64,000 nt of DNA, from assembly GCA_037954325.1 (NCBI GenBank), contig JBBMNZ010000046.1:186001-250000 (forward strand), read 5' to 3'. A program made the translations under genes and the position numbers. Positions 26,701 to 39,227 of the stretch are shown here, piece after piece (position 1 is the first letter of the stretch; every line of letters starts with the position of its first letter). The notes under the pieces were generated by a model. The model was not told where the DNA came from. It was given only the letters and a program-made list of their open reading frames with translations, and did not search any database. The DNA is from Fistularia commersonii. Taxonomy: Eukaryota > Chordata > Actinopteri > Syngnathiformes > Fistulariidae.

Positions 26701-27320
26701 TGTTGTTTAGGACAAGATTCTGCACAATATATGTCAACTTCAGTGAAATCCCATCACAGGTTCAAAAAATATAGCCATTCGTTCAAAAAGTGCTTATCTC
26801 ACCGAGTTGAAGCATTTTTGATTAGGAGTGGAAATAACTAATGAATTTCATCAAGCTGGTTTCTGCTGCTGAAATATGTTGTTTAGGATATGATTCTGCA
26901 CAATATATGTCAAATTCAGTGTAATCCCTTCACAAGTTCAAAAGACATAGCCATTCGTTCAAAAACTGCTTATCTTATCGGGTTGAAGCGTTTTTGATTG
27001 AGAGTGGAAATAACTGATGGATTTCGTAAAGCTGGTTTCTGCTGTTGAAATATGTTGTTTAGGACATGATTCTGCAAAACACATGTCAAATTCAGTGTAA
27101 TCCAGCGATAAGATCAAAAGATATAGCCATTCGTGAAAAAAGTGCTTATCTCACCGAGTTGAAGCGTTTTTGATTCGGAGTGGAAATAACTTTTGAATTT
27201 CATCTAGCTGGTTTCTGCTGTTGAAATATGTTGTTTAGGATATGATTCTGCACAATATATGTCAAAGTCAGTGTGATCCCACCACAGGTTCAAAAGATAT
27301 AGCCATTCGTTCAAAAAGGA
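20734..27320. repeat. Mosaic satellite region
   Basis: About 37 monomers in rearranged order. A module with TGATGGATTTCGTAAAGCTGG recurs at about 21571, 22099, 22979 and 25619 (spacings 3, 5 and 15 monomers) and again at 27025. The start resembles 13340-14040. 20.74-21.3 kb recurs from about 22.32 kb (offset 1,583, nine monomers). 23.1-24.4 kb is close to 27.3-28.6 kb (offset 4,223 at the TTTATGCTG marker). No non-satellite sequence. Confidence 0.8.
22631..22644 (+). repeat. Near-palindrome in one monomer subtype (AGTAGA-TT-TCTACT)
   Basis: Replaces the usual AGCTGGTTTCTGCT. The 6-bp arms are perfect with a 2-bp centre. They are nested in an outer dyad present in most monomers (ATTTCA ... 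TGAAAT), giving a 31-bp imperfect palindrome with 12 paired positions. Full forms start at 22631, 25447, 31079, 31783, 32487, 34070, 34774, 40581, 43044, 44629, 47092, 48851, 54630, 56216 and 58845. They occur in the monomer carrying GAGTGGCAATAAC (slightly altered in a few copies, e.g. near 22605 and 34750) and, in most, GGACAGGATTC. A cruciform or protein-binding role is inference only. Confidence 0.85.
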
Positions 27321-27818
27321 CTTATATCACCGAGTTGAGGCGTTTGTGATTAGGAGTGGAAATAACTAATGAATTTCATCAAGCTGGTTTCTGCTGTTGA
27401 AATATGTTGTTTAGGACATGATTCTGCACAATATATGTCAAATTCAATGTAATCCCTTCATAGGTTCAAAAGAAATCGCCAGTCATTCCAAAAGAACTTA
27501 TGTCACCGAGTTGAGGCGTTTTTGATTCTGAGTGGAAATAACCAATGAATTTCATCAAACTGGTTTATGCTGTTGAAATATGTTGTTTAGGATATGATTT
27601 TGAACAATATATGTCAAATTTAGTGTAATCACATCACAGGTTCAAAAGATATAGCCATTCGTTCAAAAAGTGCTTATCTCACCGAGTTGAAGCGTTTTTG
27701 ATTAGGAGTGGAAATAACTTTTGAATTTCATCAAGCTGGTTTCTGCTGTTGAAATATGTTGTTTAGAACATGATTCTGCACAATATATGTCCAATTCAGT
27801 GTAATCCCTTCATAGGTT
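27321..27818. repeat. Satellite monomers leading into the 9-mer duplication
   Basis: About three monomers. This stretch starts a segment that recurs from 36647 (offset 9,326) and is related to about 23.1 kb. All three share the private marker TTTATGCTG (23341, 27564, 36890) where nearly all other monomers read TTTCTGCTG. Confidence 0.8.
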
Positions 27819-29202
27819 CAAAAGAAATCGCCAGTCATTCCAAAAGAACTTATGTCACCGAGTTGAGGCGTTTTTGATTCTGAGTGGAAAAAACCAATGA
27901 ATTTCATCAAGCTGGTTTCTGCTGTTGAAATATGTTGTTTAGGATATGATTTTGAACAATATATGTCAAATTTAGTGTAATCACATCACAGGTTCAAAAG
28001 ATATAGCCATTCGTTCAAAAACTGCTTATCTTATCGGGTTGAAGCGTTTTTATTAGGAGTGGAAATAACTGATGGATTTCGTTAAGCTGGTTTCTGCTGT
28101 TGAAATATGTTGTTAAGGACTTGATTCTGCAAAACACATGTCAAATTAAGTGTAATCCAGCGATAAGATCAAAAGATATAGCCATTCGTGAAAAAAGTGC
28201 TTATCTCACCGAGTTGAGACGTTTCTGATTAGGAGTGGAAATAACTAATGAATTTCATCAAGCTGGTTCCCGCTGTTGAAATATGCTGTTTAGAACAAGA
28301 TTCTGCACAAAATATGTCAAATTCAGTATAATCCAGTGACAAGTTCAAAAGATATAGCCATTCGATCAAAAAGTGCTTATCTCACCGAGTTGAAGCATTT
28401 TTGATTCTGAGTGGAAATAATCAATGAATTTCATCAAGCTGGTTTCTGCTGTTGAAATATGTTGTTTAGGACAAGATTCTGCACAATATATGTCAACTTC
28501 AGTGAAATCCCATCACAGGTTCAAAAAATATAGCCATTCGTTCAAAAATTGCTTATCTCACCAAGTTGAAGAGTTTTTGATTAGTATTGGAAATAACTTT
28601 TGAATTTCATCACGCTGGTTTCTGCTCTTGAAATTTGTTGTTTAGGACATGATTCTGGACAATATATTTCAAATTCAGTGTAATCCCTTCACAAGTTCAA
28701 AAGATATCGCCATTCGTTCAAAAATTGCTTATCTCACCAAGTTGAAGCGTTTTTGATTAGGAGTGGAAATAACTTTTGAATTTCATCACGCTGGTTTCTG
28801 CTGTTGAAATGTGTTGTTTAGGACATTATTCTGCACAATATATGTCAAATTCAGTGTAATCCCTTCATAGGTTCAAAAGATATCGCCAGTCGTTCAAAAA
28901 GTACTTATCTCACCGAATTGATGGGTTTTTGGATTCGGAGTGGAAATAATCAATGAATTTCATCAAGCTGGTTTCTGCTGTTGAAATATGTTTTTTAGGA
29001 TATGATTCTGCACAATATATGTCAAATTTAGTGTAATCACATTACAGGTTCAAAAGACATAGCCATTCGTTCAAAAAGTGCTTATCTCACCGAGTTGAAG
29101 CATTTTTGATTAGGAGTGGAAATAACTAATGAATTTCATCAAGCTGGTTTCTGCTGCTGAAATATGTTGTTTAGGATATGATTCTGCACAATATATGTCA
29201 AA
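27819..29202. repeat. Duplicated segment with 9-monomer period (1,584 bp), copy 1
   Basis: Matches 29403-30786 at an offset of exactly 9 x 176 bp. A shared private marker, GAAAAAACCA (GTGGAAAT changed to GTGGAAAA), lies at 27887 and 29471. Bases 29203-29402 belong to the period but differ between copies at the junction. Confidence 0.88.
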
Positions 29203-29402
29203 GTCAGTGTGATCCCATTACAGGTTCAAAGGATATAGCCATTCGTTCAAAAAGGACTTATCTCACCGAGTTGAAGCGTTTTTGATTAGGAGTGGAAATA
29301 ACTTATTAATTCCATCAAGCTGGTTTCTGCTGTTGAAATATGTTGTTTAGGACATGATTCTGCACAATATATGTCAAATTCAGTGTAATCCCTTCACAAG
29401 TT

Positions 29403-30786
29403 CAAAAGAAATCGCCAGTCATTCCAAAAGAACTTATGTCACCGAGTTGAGGCGTTTTTGATTCTGAGTGGAAAAAACCAATGAATTTCATCAAGCTGGT
29501 TTCTGCTGTTGAAATATGTTGTTTAGGATATGATTTTGAACAATATATGTCAAATTTAGTGTAATCACATCACAGGTTCAAAAGATATAGCCATTCGTTC
29601 AAAAATTGCTTATCTTATCGGGTTGAAGCGTTTTTGATTAGGAGTGGAAATAACTGATGGATTTCGTTAAGCTGGTTTCTGCTGTTGAAATATGTTGTTA
29701 AGGACTTGATTCTGCAAAACACATGTCAAATTAAGTGTAATCCAGCGATAAGATCAAAAGATATAGCCATTCGTGAAAAAAGTGCTTATCTCACCGAGTT
29801 GAGACGTTTCTGATTAGGAGTGGAAATAACTAATGAATTTCATCAAGCTGGTTCCCGCTGTTGAAATATGCTGTTTAGAACAAGATTCTGCACAAAATAT
29901 GTCAAATTCAGTATAATCCAGTGACAAGTTCAAAAGATATAGCCATTCGATCAAAAAGTGCTTATCTCACCGAGTTGAAGCATTTTTGATTCTGAGTGTA
30001 AATAATCAATGAATTTCATCAAGCTGGTTTCTGCTGTTGAAATATGTTGTTTAGGACAAGATTCTGCACAATATATGTCAACTTCAGTGAAATCCCATCA
30101 CAGGTTCAAAAACTATAGCCATTCGTTCAAAAATTGCTTATCTCACCAAGTTGAAGAGTTTTTGATTAGTATTGGAAATAACTTTTGAATTTCATCACGC
30201 TGGTTTCTGCTCTTGAAATTTGTTGTTTAGGACATGATTCTGGACAATATATTTCAAATTCAGTGTAATCCCTTCACAAGTTCAAAAGATATCGCCATTC
30301 GTTCAAAAATTGCTTATCTCACCAAGTTGAAGCGTTTTTGATTAGGAGTGGAAATAACTTTTGAATTTCATCACGCTGGTTTCTGCTGTTGAAATGTGTT
30401 GTTTAGGACATTATTCTGCACAATATATGTCAAATTCAGTGTAATCCCTTCATAGGTTCAAAAGATATCGCCAGTCGTTCAAAAAGTACTTATCTCACCG
30501 AATTGATGCGTTTTTGGATTCGGAGTGGAAATAATCAATGAATTTCATCAAGCTGGTTTCTGCTGTTGAAATATGTTTTTTAGGATATGATTCTGCACAA
30601 TATATGTCAAATTTAGTGTAATCACATTACAGGTTCAAAAGACATAGCCATTCGTTCAAAAAGTGCTTATCTCACCGAGTTGAAGCATTTTTGATTAGGA
30701 GTGGAAATAACTAATGAATTTCATCAAGCTGGTTTCTGCTGCTGAAATATGTTGTTTAGGATATGATTCTGCACAATATATGTCAA
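29403..30786. repeat. Duplicated segment with 9-monomer period (1,584 bp), copy 2
   Basis: Second copy of 27819-29202. Small differences include GATGCG against GATGGG near 30505/28921 and GTGTAAATAATC against GTGGAAATAATC near 29997/28413. The sequence then enters the tetramer array. Confidence 0.88.
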
Positions 30787-30816
30787 ATTCAGTGTAATCC
30801 CTTCACAAGTTCAAAA

Positions 30817-32928
30817 GACATAGCCATTCGTTCAAAAACTGCTTATCTCATCGGGTTGAAGCGTTTTTGATTGAGAGTGGAAATAACTAATGGATTTAAT
30901 CAAGCTGGTTTCTGCTGTTGAAATATGTTGTTTAGGACATGATTCTGCAGAACACATGTCAAATTCAGTGTAATCCAGCGACAAGATCAAAAGATGTAGC
31001 CATTCGTGCAAAAAGTGCTTATCTCACCGAGTTTAAGCAATTGTGATTGGGAGTGGCAATAACTAATGAATTTCATCAAGTAGATTTCTACTGTTGAAAT
31101 ATGTTGTTTAGGACAGGATTCTGCACAATATATGTCAAATTCAGTGTAATCCCTTCACAAGTTCAAAAGATATAGCCATTCGTTCAAAAAGTGCTTATCT
31201 CACCGAGTTGAAGCATTTTTGATTAGGAGTGGAAATAACTCATGAATTTCATCAAGCTGGTTTCTTCTGCTGAAATATGTTGTTTAGGATATGATTCTGC
31301 ACAATATATGTCAAAGTCAGTGTGATCCCATTACAGGTTCAAAGGATATAGCCATTCGTTCAAAAAGGACTTATCTCACCGAGTTGAAGCGTTTTTGATT
31401 AGGAGTGGAAATAACTAATGAATTCCATCAAGCTGGTTTCTGCTGCTGAAATATGTTGTTTAGGATATGATTCTGCACAATATATGTCAAATTCAGTGTA
31501 ATCCCTTCACAAGTTCAAAAGACATAGCCATTCGTTCAAAAACTGCTTATCTTATCGGGTTGAAGCGTTTTTGATTGAGAGTGGAAATAACTAATGGATT
31601 TAATCAAGCTGGTTTCTGCTGTTGAAATATGTTGTTTAGGACATGATTCTGCAGAACACATGTCAAATTCAGTGTAATCCAGCGACAAGATCAAAAGATA
31701 TAGCCATTCGTGCAAAAAGTGCTTATCTCACCGAGTTGAAGCAATTTTGATTAGGAGTGGCAATAACTAATGAATTTCATCAAGTAGATTTCTACTGTTG
31801 AAATATGTTGTTTAGGACAGGATTCTGCACAATATATGTCAAATTCAGTGTAATCCCTTCACAAGTTCAAAAGATATAGCCATTCGTTCAAAAAGTGCTT
31901 ATCTCACCGAGTTGAAGCATTTTTGATTAGGAGTGGAAATAACTAATGAATTTCATCAAGCTGGTTTCTGCAGCTGAAATATGTTGTTTAGGATATGATT
32001 CTGCACAATATATGTCAAAGTCAGTGTGATCCCATTACAGGTTCAAAGGATATAGCCATTCGTTCAAAAAGGACTTATCTCACCAAGTTGAAGCGTTTTT
32101 GATTAGGAGTGGAAATAACTAATGAATTTCATCAAGCTGGTTTCTGCTGTTGAAATATGTTGTTTAGGACATGATTCTGCACAATATATGTCAAATTCAG
32201 TGTAATCCCTTCACAAGTTCAAAAGACATAGCCATTCGTTCAAAAACTGCTTATCTTATCGGGTTGAAGCGTTTTTGATTGAGAGTGGAAATAACTAATG
32301 GATTTAATCAAGCTGGTTTCTGCTGTTGAAATATGTTGTTTAGGACATGATTCTGCAGAACACATGTCAAATTCAGTGTAATCCAGCGACAAGATCAAAA
32401 GATATAGCCATTCGTGCAAAAAGTGCTTAACTCACCGAGTTGAAGCAACTTTGATTAGGAGTGGCAATAACTAATGAATTTCATCAAGTAGATTTCTACT
32501 GTGGAAATATGTTGTTTAGGACAGGATTCTGCACAATATATGTCAAATTCAGTGTAATCCCTTCACAAGTTCAAAAGATATAGCCATTCGTTCAAAAAGT
32601 GCTTATCTCACCGAGTTGAAGCATTTTTGATTAGGAGTGGAAATAACTAATGAATTTCATCAAGCTGGTTTCTGCTGCTGAAATATGTTGTTTAGGATAT
32701 GATTCTGCACAATATATGTGAAAGTCAGTGTGATCCCATTACAGGTTCAAAGGATATAGCCATTCGTTCAAAAAGGACTTATCTCACCGAGTTGAAGCGT
32801 TTTTGATCAGGAGTGGAAATAACTAATGAATTTCATCAAGCTGGTTTCTGCTGTTGAAATATGTTGTTTAGGACATGATTCTGCACAATATATGTCAAAT
32901 TCAGTGTAATCCCTTCACAAGTTCAAAA
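30817..32928. repeat. Tetramer HOR, three consecutive 704-bp units
   Basis: Units 30817-31520, 31521-32224 and 32225-32928 start at the same marker (GACATAGCC) exactly 704 bp apart. Monomer order is: ACTGCTTATCT(T/C)ATCGGG type with ATTGAGAGTGG; GCAGAACACATG type with CGTGCAAAAAGTGC; the palindrome type (AGTAGATTTCTACT with GGACAGGATTC); and a GATATGATTCTGC type with GTGATCCCATTACAGG. A fourth unit starts at 32929 and diverges at about 33001. This is the most regular HOR in the window. Two more units lie at 33808-34511 and 34512-35215. Confidence 0.9.
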
Positions 32929-33569
32929 GACATAGCCATTCGTTCAAAAACTGCTTATCTTATCGGGTTGAAGCGTTTTTGATTGAGAGTGGAAATAACT
33001 GATGGATTTCGTAAAGCTGGTTTCTGCTGTTGAAATATGTTATTTAGGACATGATTCTGCAAAACACATGTCAAATTCAGTGTAATCCAGCGATAAGATC
33101 AAAAGATATAGCCATTCGTGAAAAAAGTGCTTATCTCACCGAGTTGAAGCGTTTTTGATTCGGAGTGGAAATAACTAATGAATTTCATCAAGCTGGTTTC
33201 TGCTGTTGAAATATGTTTTTTAGGACAAGATTCTGCACAATATATGTCAAATTCAGTTAAATCCATCACAGGTTCAAAAAATATAGCCATTCGTTCAAAA
33301 ATTGCTTATCTCACCAAGTTGAAGAGTTTTTGATTAGTATTGGAAGTAACTAATGAATTTCATCAAGCTGGTTTCTGCTGTTGAAATTTGTTGTTTAGGA
33401 CATGATTCTGGACAATATATGTCAAATTCAGTGTAATCCCTTCACAGGTTCAAAAGATATAGCCATTCGTTCAAAAAGTACTTATCTCACCGGGTTGAAG
33501 CGTTTTTGATTAGGAGTGGAAATAACTTTTGAATTTCATCTAGCTGGTTTCTGCTGTTGAAATATGTCT
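31283..33569. repeat. 13-mer HOR unit (2,287 bp), copy 1
   Basis: Repeated at 33570-35856, with a partial third copy at 35857-36125. It contains two and a bit tetramers plus other monomers. Checked markers such as GAATTCCATCAAG (31424/33711/35998) and CTGCAGCTGAAAT (31971/34258) keep the 2,287-bp spacing. Overlap with the tetramer entry reflects nested HOR levels. Confidence 0.88.
31959..31975 (+). repeat. Alternative dyad AGCTG-7-CAGCT at the same site
   Basis: In monomers reading AGCTGGTTTCTGCAGCT the arms AGCTG and CAGCT are perfect inverted repeats with a 7-bp spacer. A PstI-type CTGCAG is also created. Copies lie at 31959, about 34246, about 40757 and about 44805. It is a different mutational route to a dyad at the monomer position where the palindrome subtype has its own. 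Confidence 0.75.
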
Positions 33570-35856
33570 TTTAGGATATGATTCTGCACAATATATGTCA
33601 AAGTCAGTGTGATCCCATTACAGGTTCAAAGGATATAGCCATTCGTTCAAAAAGGACTTATCTCACCGAGTTGAAGCGTTTTTGATTAGGAGTGGAAATA
33701 ACAAATGAATTCCATCAAGCTGGTTTCTGCTGCTGAAATATGTTGTTTAGGATATGATTCTGCACAATATATGTCAAATTCAGTGTAATCCCTTCACAAG
33801 TTCAAAAGACATAGCCATTCGTTCAAAAACTGCTTATCTTATTGGGTTGAAGCGTTTTTGATTGAGAGTGGAAATAACTAATGGATTTAATCAAGCTGGT
33901 TTCTGCTGTTGAAATATGTTGTTTAGGACATGATTCTGCAGAACACATGTCAAATTCAGTGTAATCCAGCGACAAGATCAAAAGATATAGCCATTCGTGC
34001 AAAAAGTGCTTATCTCACCGAGTTGAAGCAATTTTGATTAGGAGTGGCAATAACTAATGAATTTCATCAAGTAGATTTCTACTGTTGAAATATGTTGTTT
34101 AGGACAGGATTAAGCACAATATATGTCAAATTCAGTGTAATCCCTTCACAAGTTCAAAAGATATAGCCATTCGTTCAAAAAGTGCTTATCTCACCGAGTT
34201 GAAGCATTTTTGATTAGGAGTGGAAATAACTAATGAATTTCATCAAGCTGGTTTCTGCAGCTGAAATATGTTGTTTAGGATATGATTCTGCACAATATAT
34301 GTCAAAGTCAGTGTGATCCCATTACAGGTTCAAAGGATATAGCCATTCGTTCAAAAAGGACTTATCTCACCAAGTTGAAGCGTTTTTGATTAGGAGTGGA
34401 AATAACTAATGAATTTCATCAAGCTGGTTTCTGCTGTTGAAATATGTTGTTTAGGACATGATTCTGCACAATATATGTCAAATTCAGTGTAATCCCTTCA
34501 CAAGTTCAAAAGACATAGCCATTCGTTCAAAAACTGCTTATCTTATCGGGTTGAAGCGTTTTTGATTGAGAGTGGAAATAACTAATGGATTTAATCAAGC
34601 TGGTTTCTGCTGTTGAAATATGTTGTTTAGGACATGATTCTGCAGAACACATGTCAAATTCAGTGTAATCCAGCGACAAGATCAAAAGATATAGCCATTC
34701 GTGCAAAAAGTGCTTAACTCACCGAGTTGAAGCAATTTTGATTAGGAGTGGAGATAACTAATGAATTTCATCAAGTAGATTTCTACTGTGGAAATATGTT
34801 GTTTAGGACAGGATTCTGCACAATATATGTCAAATTCAGTGTAATCCCTTCACAAGTTCAAAAGATATAGCCATTCGTTCAAAAAGTGCTTATCTCACCG
34901 AGTTGAAGCATTTTTGATTAGGAGTGGAAATAACTAATGAATTTCATCAAGCTGGTTTCTGCTGCTGAAATATGTTGTTTAGGATATGATTCTGCACAAT
35001 ATATGTGAAAGTCAGTGTGATCCCATTACAGGTTCAAAGGATATAGCCATTCGTTCAAAAAGGACTTATCTCACCGAGTTGAAGCGTTTTTGATCAGGAG
35101 TGGAAATAACTAATGAATTTCATCAAGCTGGTTTCTGCTGTTGAAATATGTTGTTTAGGACATGATTCTGCACAATATATGTCAAATTCAGTGTAATCCC
35201 TTCACAAGTTCAAAAGACATAGCCATTCGTTCAAAAACTGCTTATCTTATCGGGTTGAAGCGTTTTTGATTGAGAGTGGAAATAACTGATGGATTTCGTA
35301 AAGCTGGTTTCTGCTGTTGAAATATGTTATTTAGGACATGATTCTGCAAAACACATGTCAAATTCAGTGTAATCCAGCGATAAGATCAAAAGATATAGCC
35401 ATTCGTGAAAAAAGTGCTTATCTCACCGAGTTGAAGCGTTTTTGATTCGGAGTGGAAATAACTAATGAATTTCATCAAGCTGGTTTCTGCTGTTGAAATA
35501 TGTTTTTTAGGACAAGATTCTGCACAATATATGTCAAATTCAGTTAAATCCATCACAGGTTCAAAAAATATAGCCATTCGTTCAAAAATTGCTTATCTCA
35601 CCAAGTTGAAGAGTTTTTGATTAGTATTGGAAGTAACTAATGAATTTCATCAAGCTGGTTTCTGCTGTTGAAATTTGTTGTTTAGGACATGATTCTGGAC
35701 AATATATGTCAAATTCAGTGTAATCCCTTCACAGGTTCAAAAGATATAGCCATTCGTTCAAAAAGTACTTATCTCACCGGGTTGAAGCGTTTTTGATTAG
35801 GAGTGGAAATAACTTTTGAATTTCATCTAGCTGGTTTCTGCTGTTGAAATATGTCT
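33570..35856. repeat. 13-mer HOR unit (2,287 bp), copy 2
   Basis: Near-identical to 31283-33569. Differences noticed are TTAAGCACAAT near 34110 against TTCTGCACAAT, GTGGAGATAAC near 34750 against GTGGCAATAAC, and AACAAATGAATTCC near 33703 against AACTAATGAATTCC in copy 1. Confidence 0.88.
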
Positions 35857-36650
35857 TTTAGGATATGATTCTGCACAATATATGTCAAAGTCAGTGTGAT
35901 CCCATTACAGGTTCAAAGGATATAGCCATTCGTTCAAAAAGGACTTATCTCACCGAGTTGAAGCGTTTTTGATTAGGAGTGGAAATAACAAATGAATTCC
36001 ATCAAGCTGGTTTCTGCTGCTGAAATATGTTGTTTAGGATATGATTCTGCACAATATATGTCAAATTCAGTGTAATCCCTTCACAAGTTCAAAAGACATA
36101 GCCATTCGTTCAAAAACTGCTTATCTCACCGAGTTGAAGCGTTTTTGATTCGGAGTGGAAATAACTAATGAATTTCATCAAGCTGGTTTCTGCTGTTGAA
36201 ATATGTTTTTTAGGACAAGATTCTGCACAATATATGTCAAATTCAGTTAAATCCATCACAGGTTCAAAAAATATAGCCATTCGTTCAAAAATTGCTTATC
36301 TCACCAAGTTGAAGAGTTTTTGATTAGTATTGGAAGTAACTAATGAATTTCATCAAGCTGGTTTCTGCTGTTGAAATTTGTTGTTTAGGACATGATTCTG
36401 GACAATATATGTCAAATTCAGTGTAATCCCTTCACAGGTTCAAAAGATATAGCCATTCGTTCAAAAAGTACTTATCTCACCGGGTTGAAGCGTTTTTGAT
36501 TAGGAGTGGAAATAACTTTTGAATTTCATCTAGCTGGTTTCTGCTGTTGAAATATGTCTTTTAGGATATGATTCTGCACAATATATGTCAAAGTCAGTGT
36601 GATCCCATTACAGGTTCAAAGGATATAGCCATTCGTTCAAAAAGGACTTA
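35417..36650. repeat. Second four-monomer duplication (703 bp period)
   Basis: 35417-35947 and 36120-36650 are near-identical at an offset of 703 bp. This tetramer has a different composition from the 704-bp HOR: it carries GGACAAGATTCTGC with CAGTTAAATCCATC, and TGGAAGTAAC. It arose from the junction that ended the 13-mer series. Confidence 0.82.
35857..36125. repeat. Partial third copy of the 13-mer, broken by a junction
   Basis: Follows 33570-33838, then switches at about 36120-36126 from the ACTGCTTATCTTAT type to CTTATCTCACCGAGTTGAAGC, which matches 35417. The monomer 36007-36182 is therefore chimeric but still 176 bp long, so the exchange was in register. Confidence 0.8.
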
Positions 36651-39227
36651 TATCACCGAGTTGAGGCGTTTGTGATTAGGAGTGGAAATAACTAATGAAT
36701 TTCATCAAGCTGGTTTCTGCTGTTGAAATATGTTGTTTAGGACATGATTCTGCACAATATATGTCAAATTCAGTGTAATCCATTCATAAGTTCAAAAGAA
36801 ATCGCCAGTCATTCCAAAAGAACTTATGTCACCGAGTTGAGGCGTTTTTGATTCTGAGTGGAAATAACCAATGAATTTCATCAAACTGGTTTATGCTGTT
36901 GAAATATGTTGTTTAGGATATGATTTTGAACAATATATGTCAAATTTAGAGTAATCACATCACAGGTTCGAAAGATATAGCCATTCGTTCAAAAAGTGCT
37001 TATCTCACCGAGTTGAAGCGTTTTTGATTAGGAGTGGAAATAACTTTTGAATTTCATCAAGCTGGTTTCTGCTGTTGAAATATGTTGTTTAGAACATGAT
37101 TCTGCACAATATATGTCCAATTCAGTGTAATCCCTTCATAGGTTCAAAAGAAATCGCCAGTCATTCCAAAAGAACTTATGTCACCGAGTTGAGGCGTTTT
37201 TGATTCTGAGTGGAAAAAACCAATGAATTTCATCAAGCTGGTTTCTGCTGTTGAAATATGTTGTTTAGGATATGATTTTGAACAATGTATGTCAAATTCA
37301 GTGTAATCACATCACAGGTTCAAAAGATATAGCCATTCGTTCAAAAACTGCTTATCTTATCGGGTTGAAGCGTTTTTGATTAGGAGTGGAAATAACTGAT
37401 GGATTTCGTTAAGCTGGTTTCTGCTGTTGAAATATGTTGTTAAGGACTTGATTCTGCAAAACACATGTCAAATTAAGTGTAATCCAGCGATAAGATCAAA
37501 AGATATAGCCATTCGTGAAAAAAGTGCTTATCTCACCGAGTTGAGACGTTTCTGATTAGGAGTGGAAATAACTAATGGATTTCATCAAGCTGGTTCCCGC
37601 TGTTGAAATATGCTGTTTAGAACAAGATTCTGCACAAAATATGTCAAATTCAGTATAATCCAGTGACAAGTTCAAAAGATAATAGCCATTCGATCAAAAA
37701 GTGCTAATCTCACCGAGTTGAAGCATTTTTGATTCGGAGTGGAAATAACTAATGAATTTCATCAAGCTGGTTTCTGCTGTTGAAATATGTTGTTTAGGAC
37801 AAGATTCTGCACAATATATGTCAACTTCAGTGAAATCCCATCACAGGTTCAAAAAATATAGCCATTCGTGAAAAAAGTGCTTATCTCACCAAGTTGAAGA
37901 GTTTTTGATTAGTATTGGAAATAACTTTTGAATTTCATTACGCTGGTTTCTGCTCTTGAAATTTGTTGTTCAGGACATGATTCTGGACAATATATTTCAA
38001 ATTCAGTGTAATCCCTTCACAAGTTCAAAAGATATCGCCATTCGTTCAAAAAGTACTTATCTCACCGAGTTGAAGCGTTTTTGATTAGGAGTGGAAATAA
38101 CTTTTGAATTTCATCAAGCTGGTTTCTGCTGTTGAAATATGTTCTTTAGGGCATGATTCTGCACACTATATGTCAAATTCAGTGAAATCCCATCACAGGT
38201 TCAAAAGATATAGCCATTCGTTCAAAAATTGCTTATCTCACCAAGTTGAAGAGTTTTTGATTAGGAGTGGAAATAACTATTGAATTTCATCAAGCTGGTT
38301 TCTGCTGTTGAAATATGTTGTTTAGGACATGATTCTGCACAATATACGTCAAATTCTTGTGAGCCCATTACAGGTTGAAAGGATATAGCCATCCGTTCAA
38401 AACGTGCTTATGAGACCGAGTTGAAGCGTTTTTGATTAGGAGTGGAAATAACTAATGGATATTATCAAGCTGGTTTCTGCTGTTGAAATATGTTGTTTAT
38501 GACATAATTCTGCACAATATATGTCAAATTAAGTGTAATCCCTTCACAAGTTCAAAAGATATAGCCATTCGTTCAACAAGTACTTATCTCACCGAGTTGA
38601 AGCGTTTTTGATTAGGAGTGGAAATAACTTTTGAATTTCATCACGCTGGTTTCTGCTGTTGAAATATGTTGTTTAGGACATGATTCTGCACAATATATGT
38701 CAAATTCAGTGTAATCCCTACATAGGTTCAAAAGATATCGCCAGTCATTCAAAAAGTACTTATCTCACCGAATTGATGCGTTTTTGGATTCTGAGTGGAA
38801 ATAATCAATGAATTTCATCAAGCTGGTTTCTGCTGTTGAAATATGTTTTTTAGGATATGATTCTGCACAATATATGTCAAATTTAGTATAATCCAGTGAC
38901 AAGTTCAAAAGATATAGCCATTCGATCAAAAAGTGCTTATCTCACCGAGTTGAAGCATTTTTCATTCGGAGTGGAAATAACTAATGAATTTCATCAAGTT
39001 GGTTTCTGCTCTTGAAATTTGTTGTTTAGGGCATGATTCTGCACAATATATGTCAAATTCAGTGCAATCCCATCACAGGTTCAAAAAATATAGCCATTCG
39101 TTCAAAAATTGCTTATCTCACCAAGTTGAAGAGTTTTTGATTAGGAGTGGAAATAACTTTTGAATTTCATCACGCTGGTTTCTGCTCTTGAAATTTGTTG
39201 TTTAGGACATGATTCTGGACAATATAT
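36651..39227. repeat. Satellite region related to 27.3-28.9 kb
   Basis: About 15 monomers. From 36647 it follows 27321 onward at offset 9,326, including the TTTATGCTG marker at 36890 and GGTTCCCGCTG near 37590. From about 38.1 kb it adds CGTGCTTATGAGACCGAG-type monomers like those at 24.6 kb. 38886-39727 recurs at 40998-41839 (offset 2,112, exactly 12 monomers). No gene. Confidence 0.8.

Noticed and set aside
31424..31436. Assigning the satellite to a named plant or animal family (for example other 175-180 bp centromere repeats)
   Set aside because: Length alone is not diagnostic and I do not recognise the monomer sequence; a search against satellite libraries would be needed.
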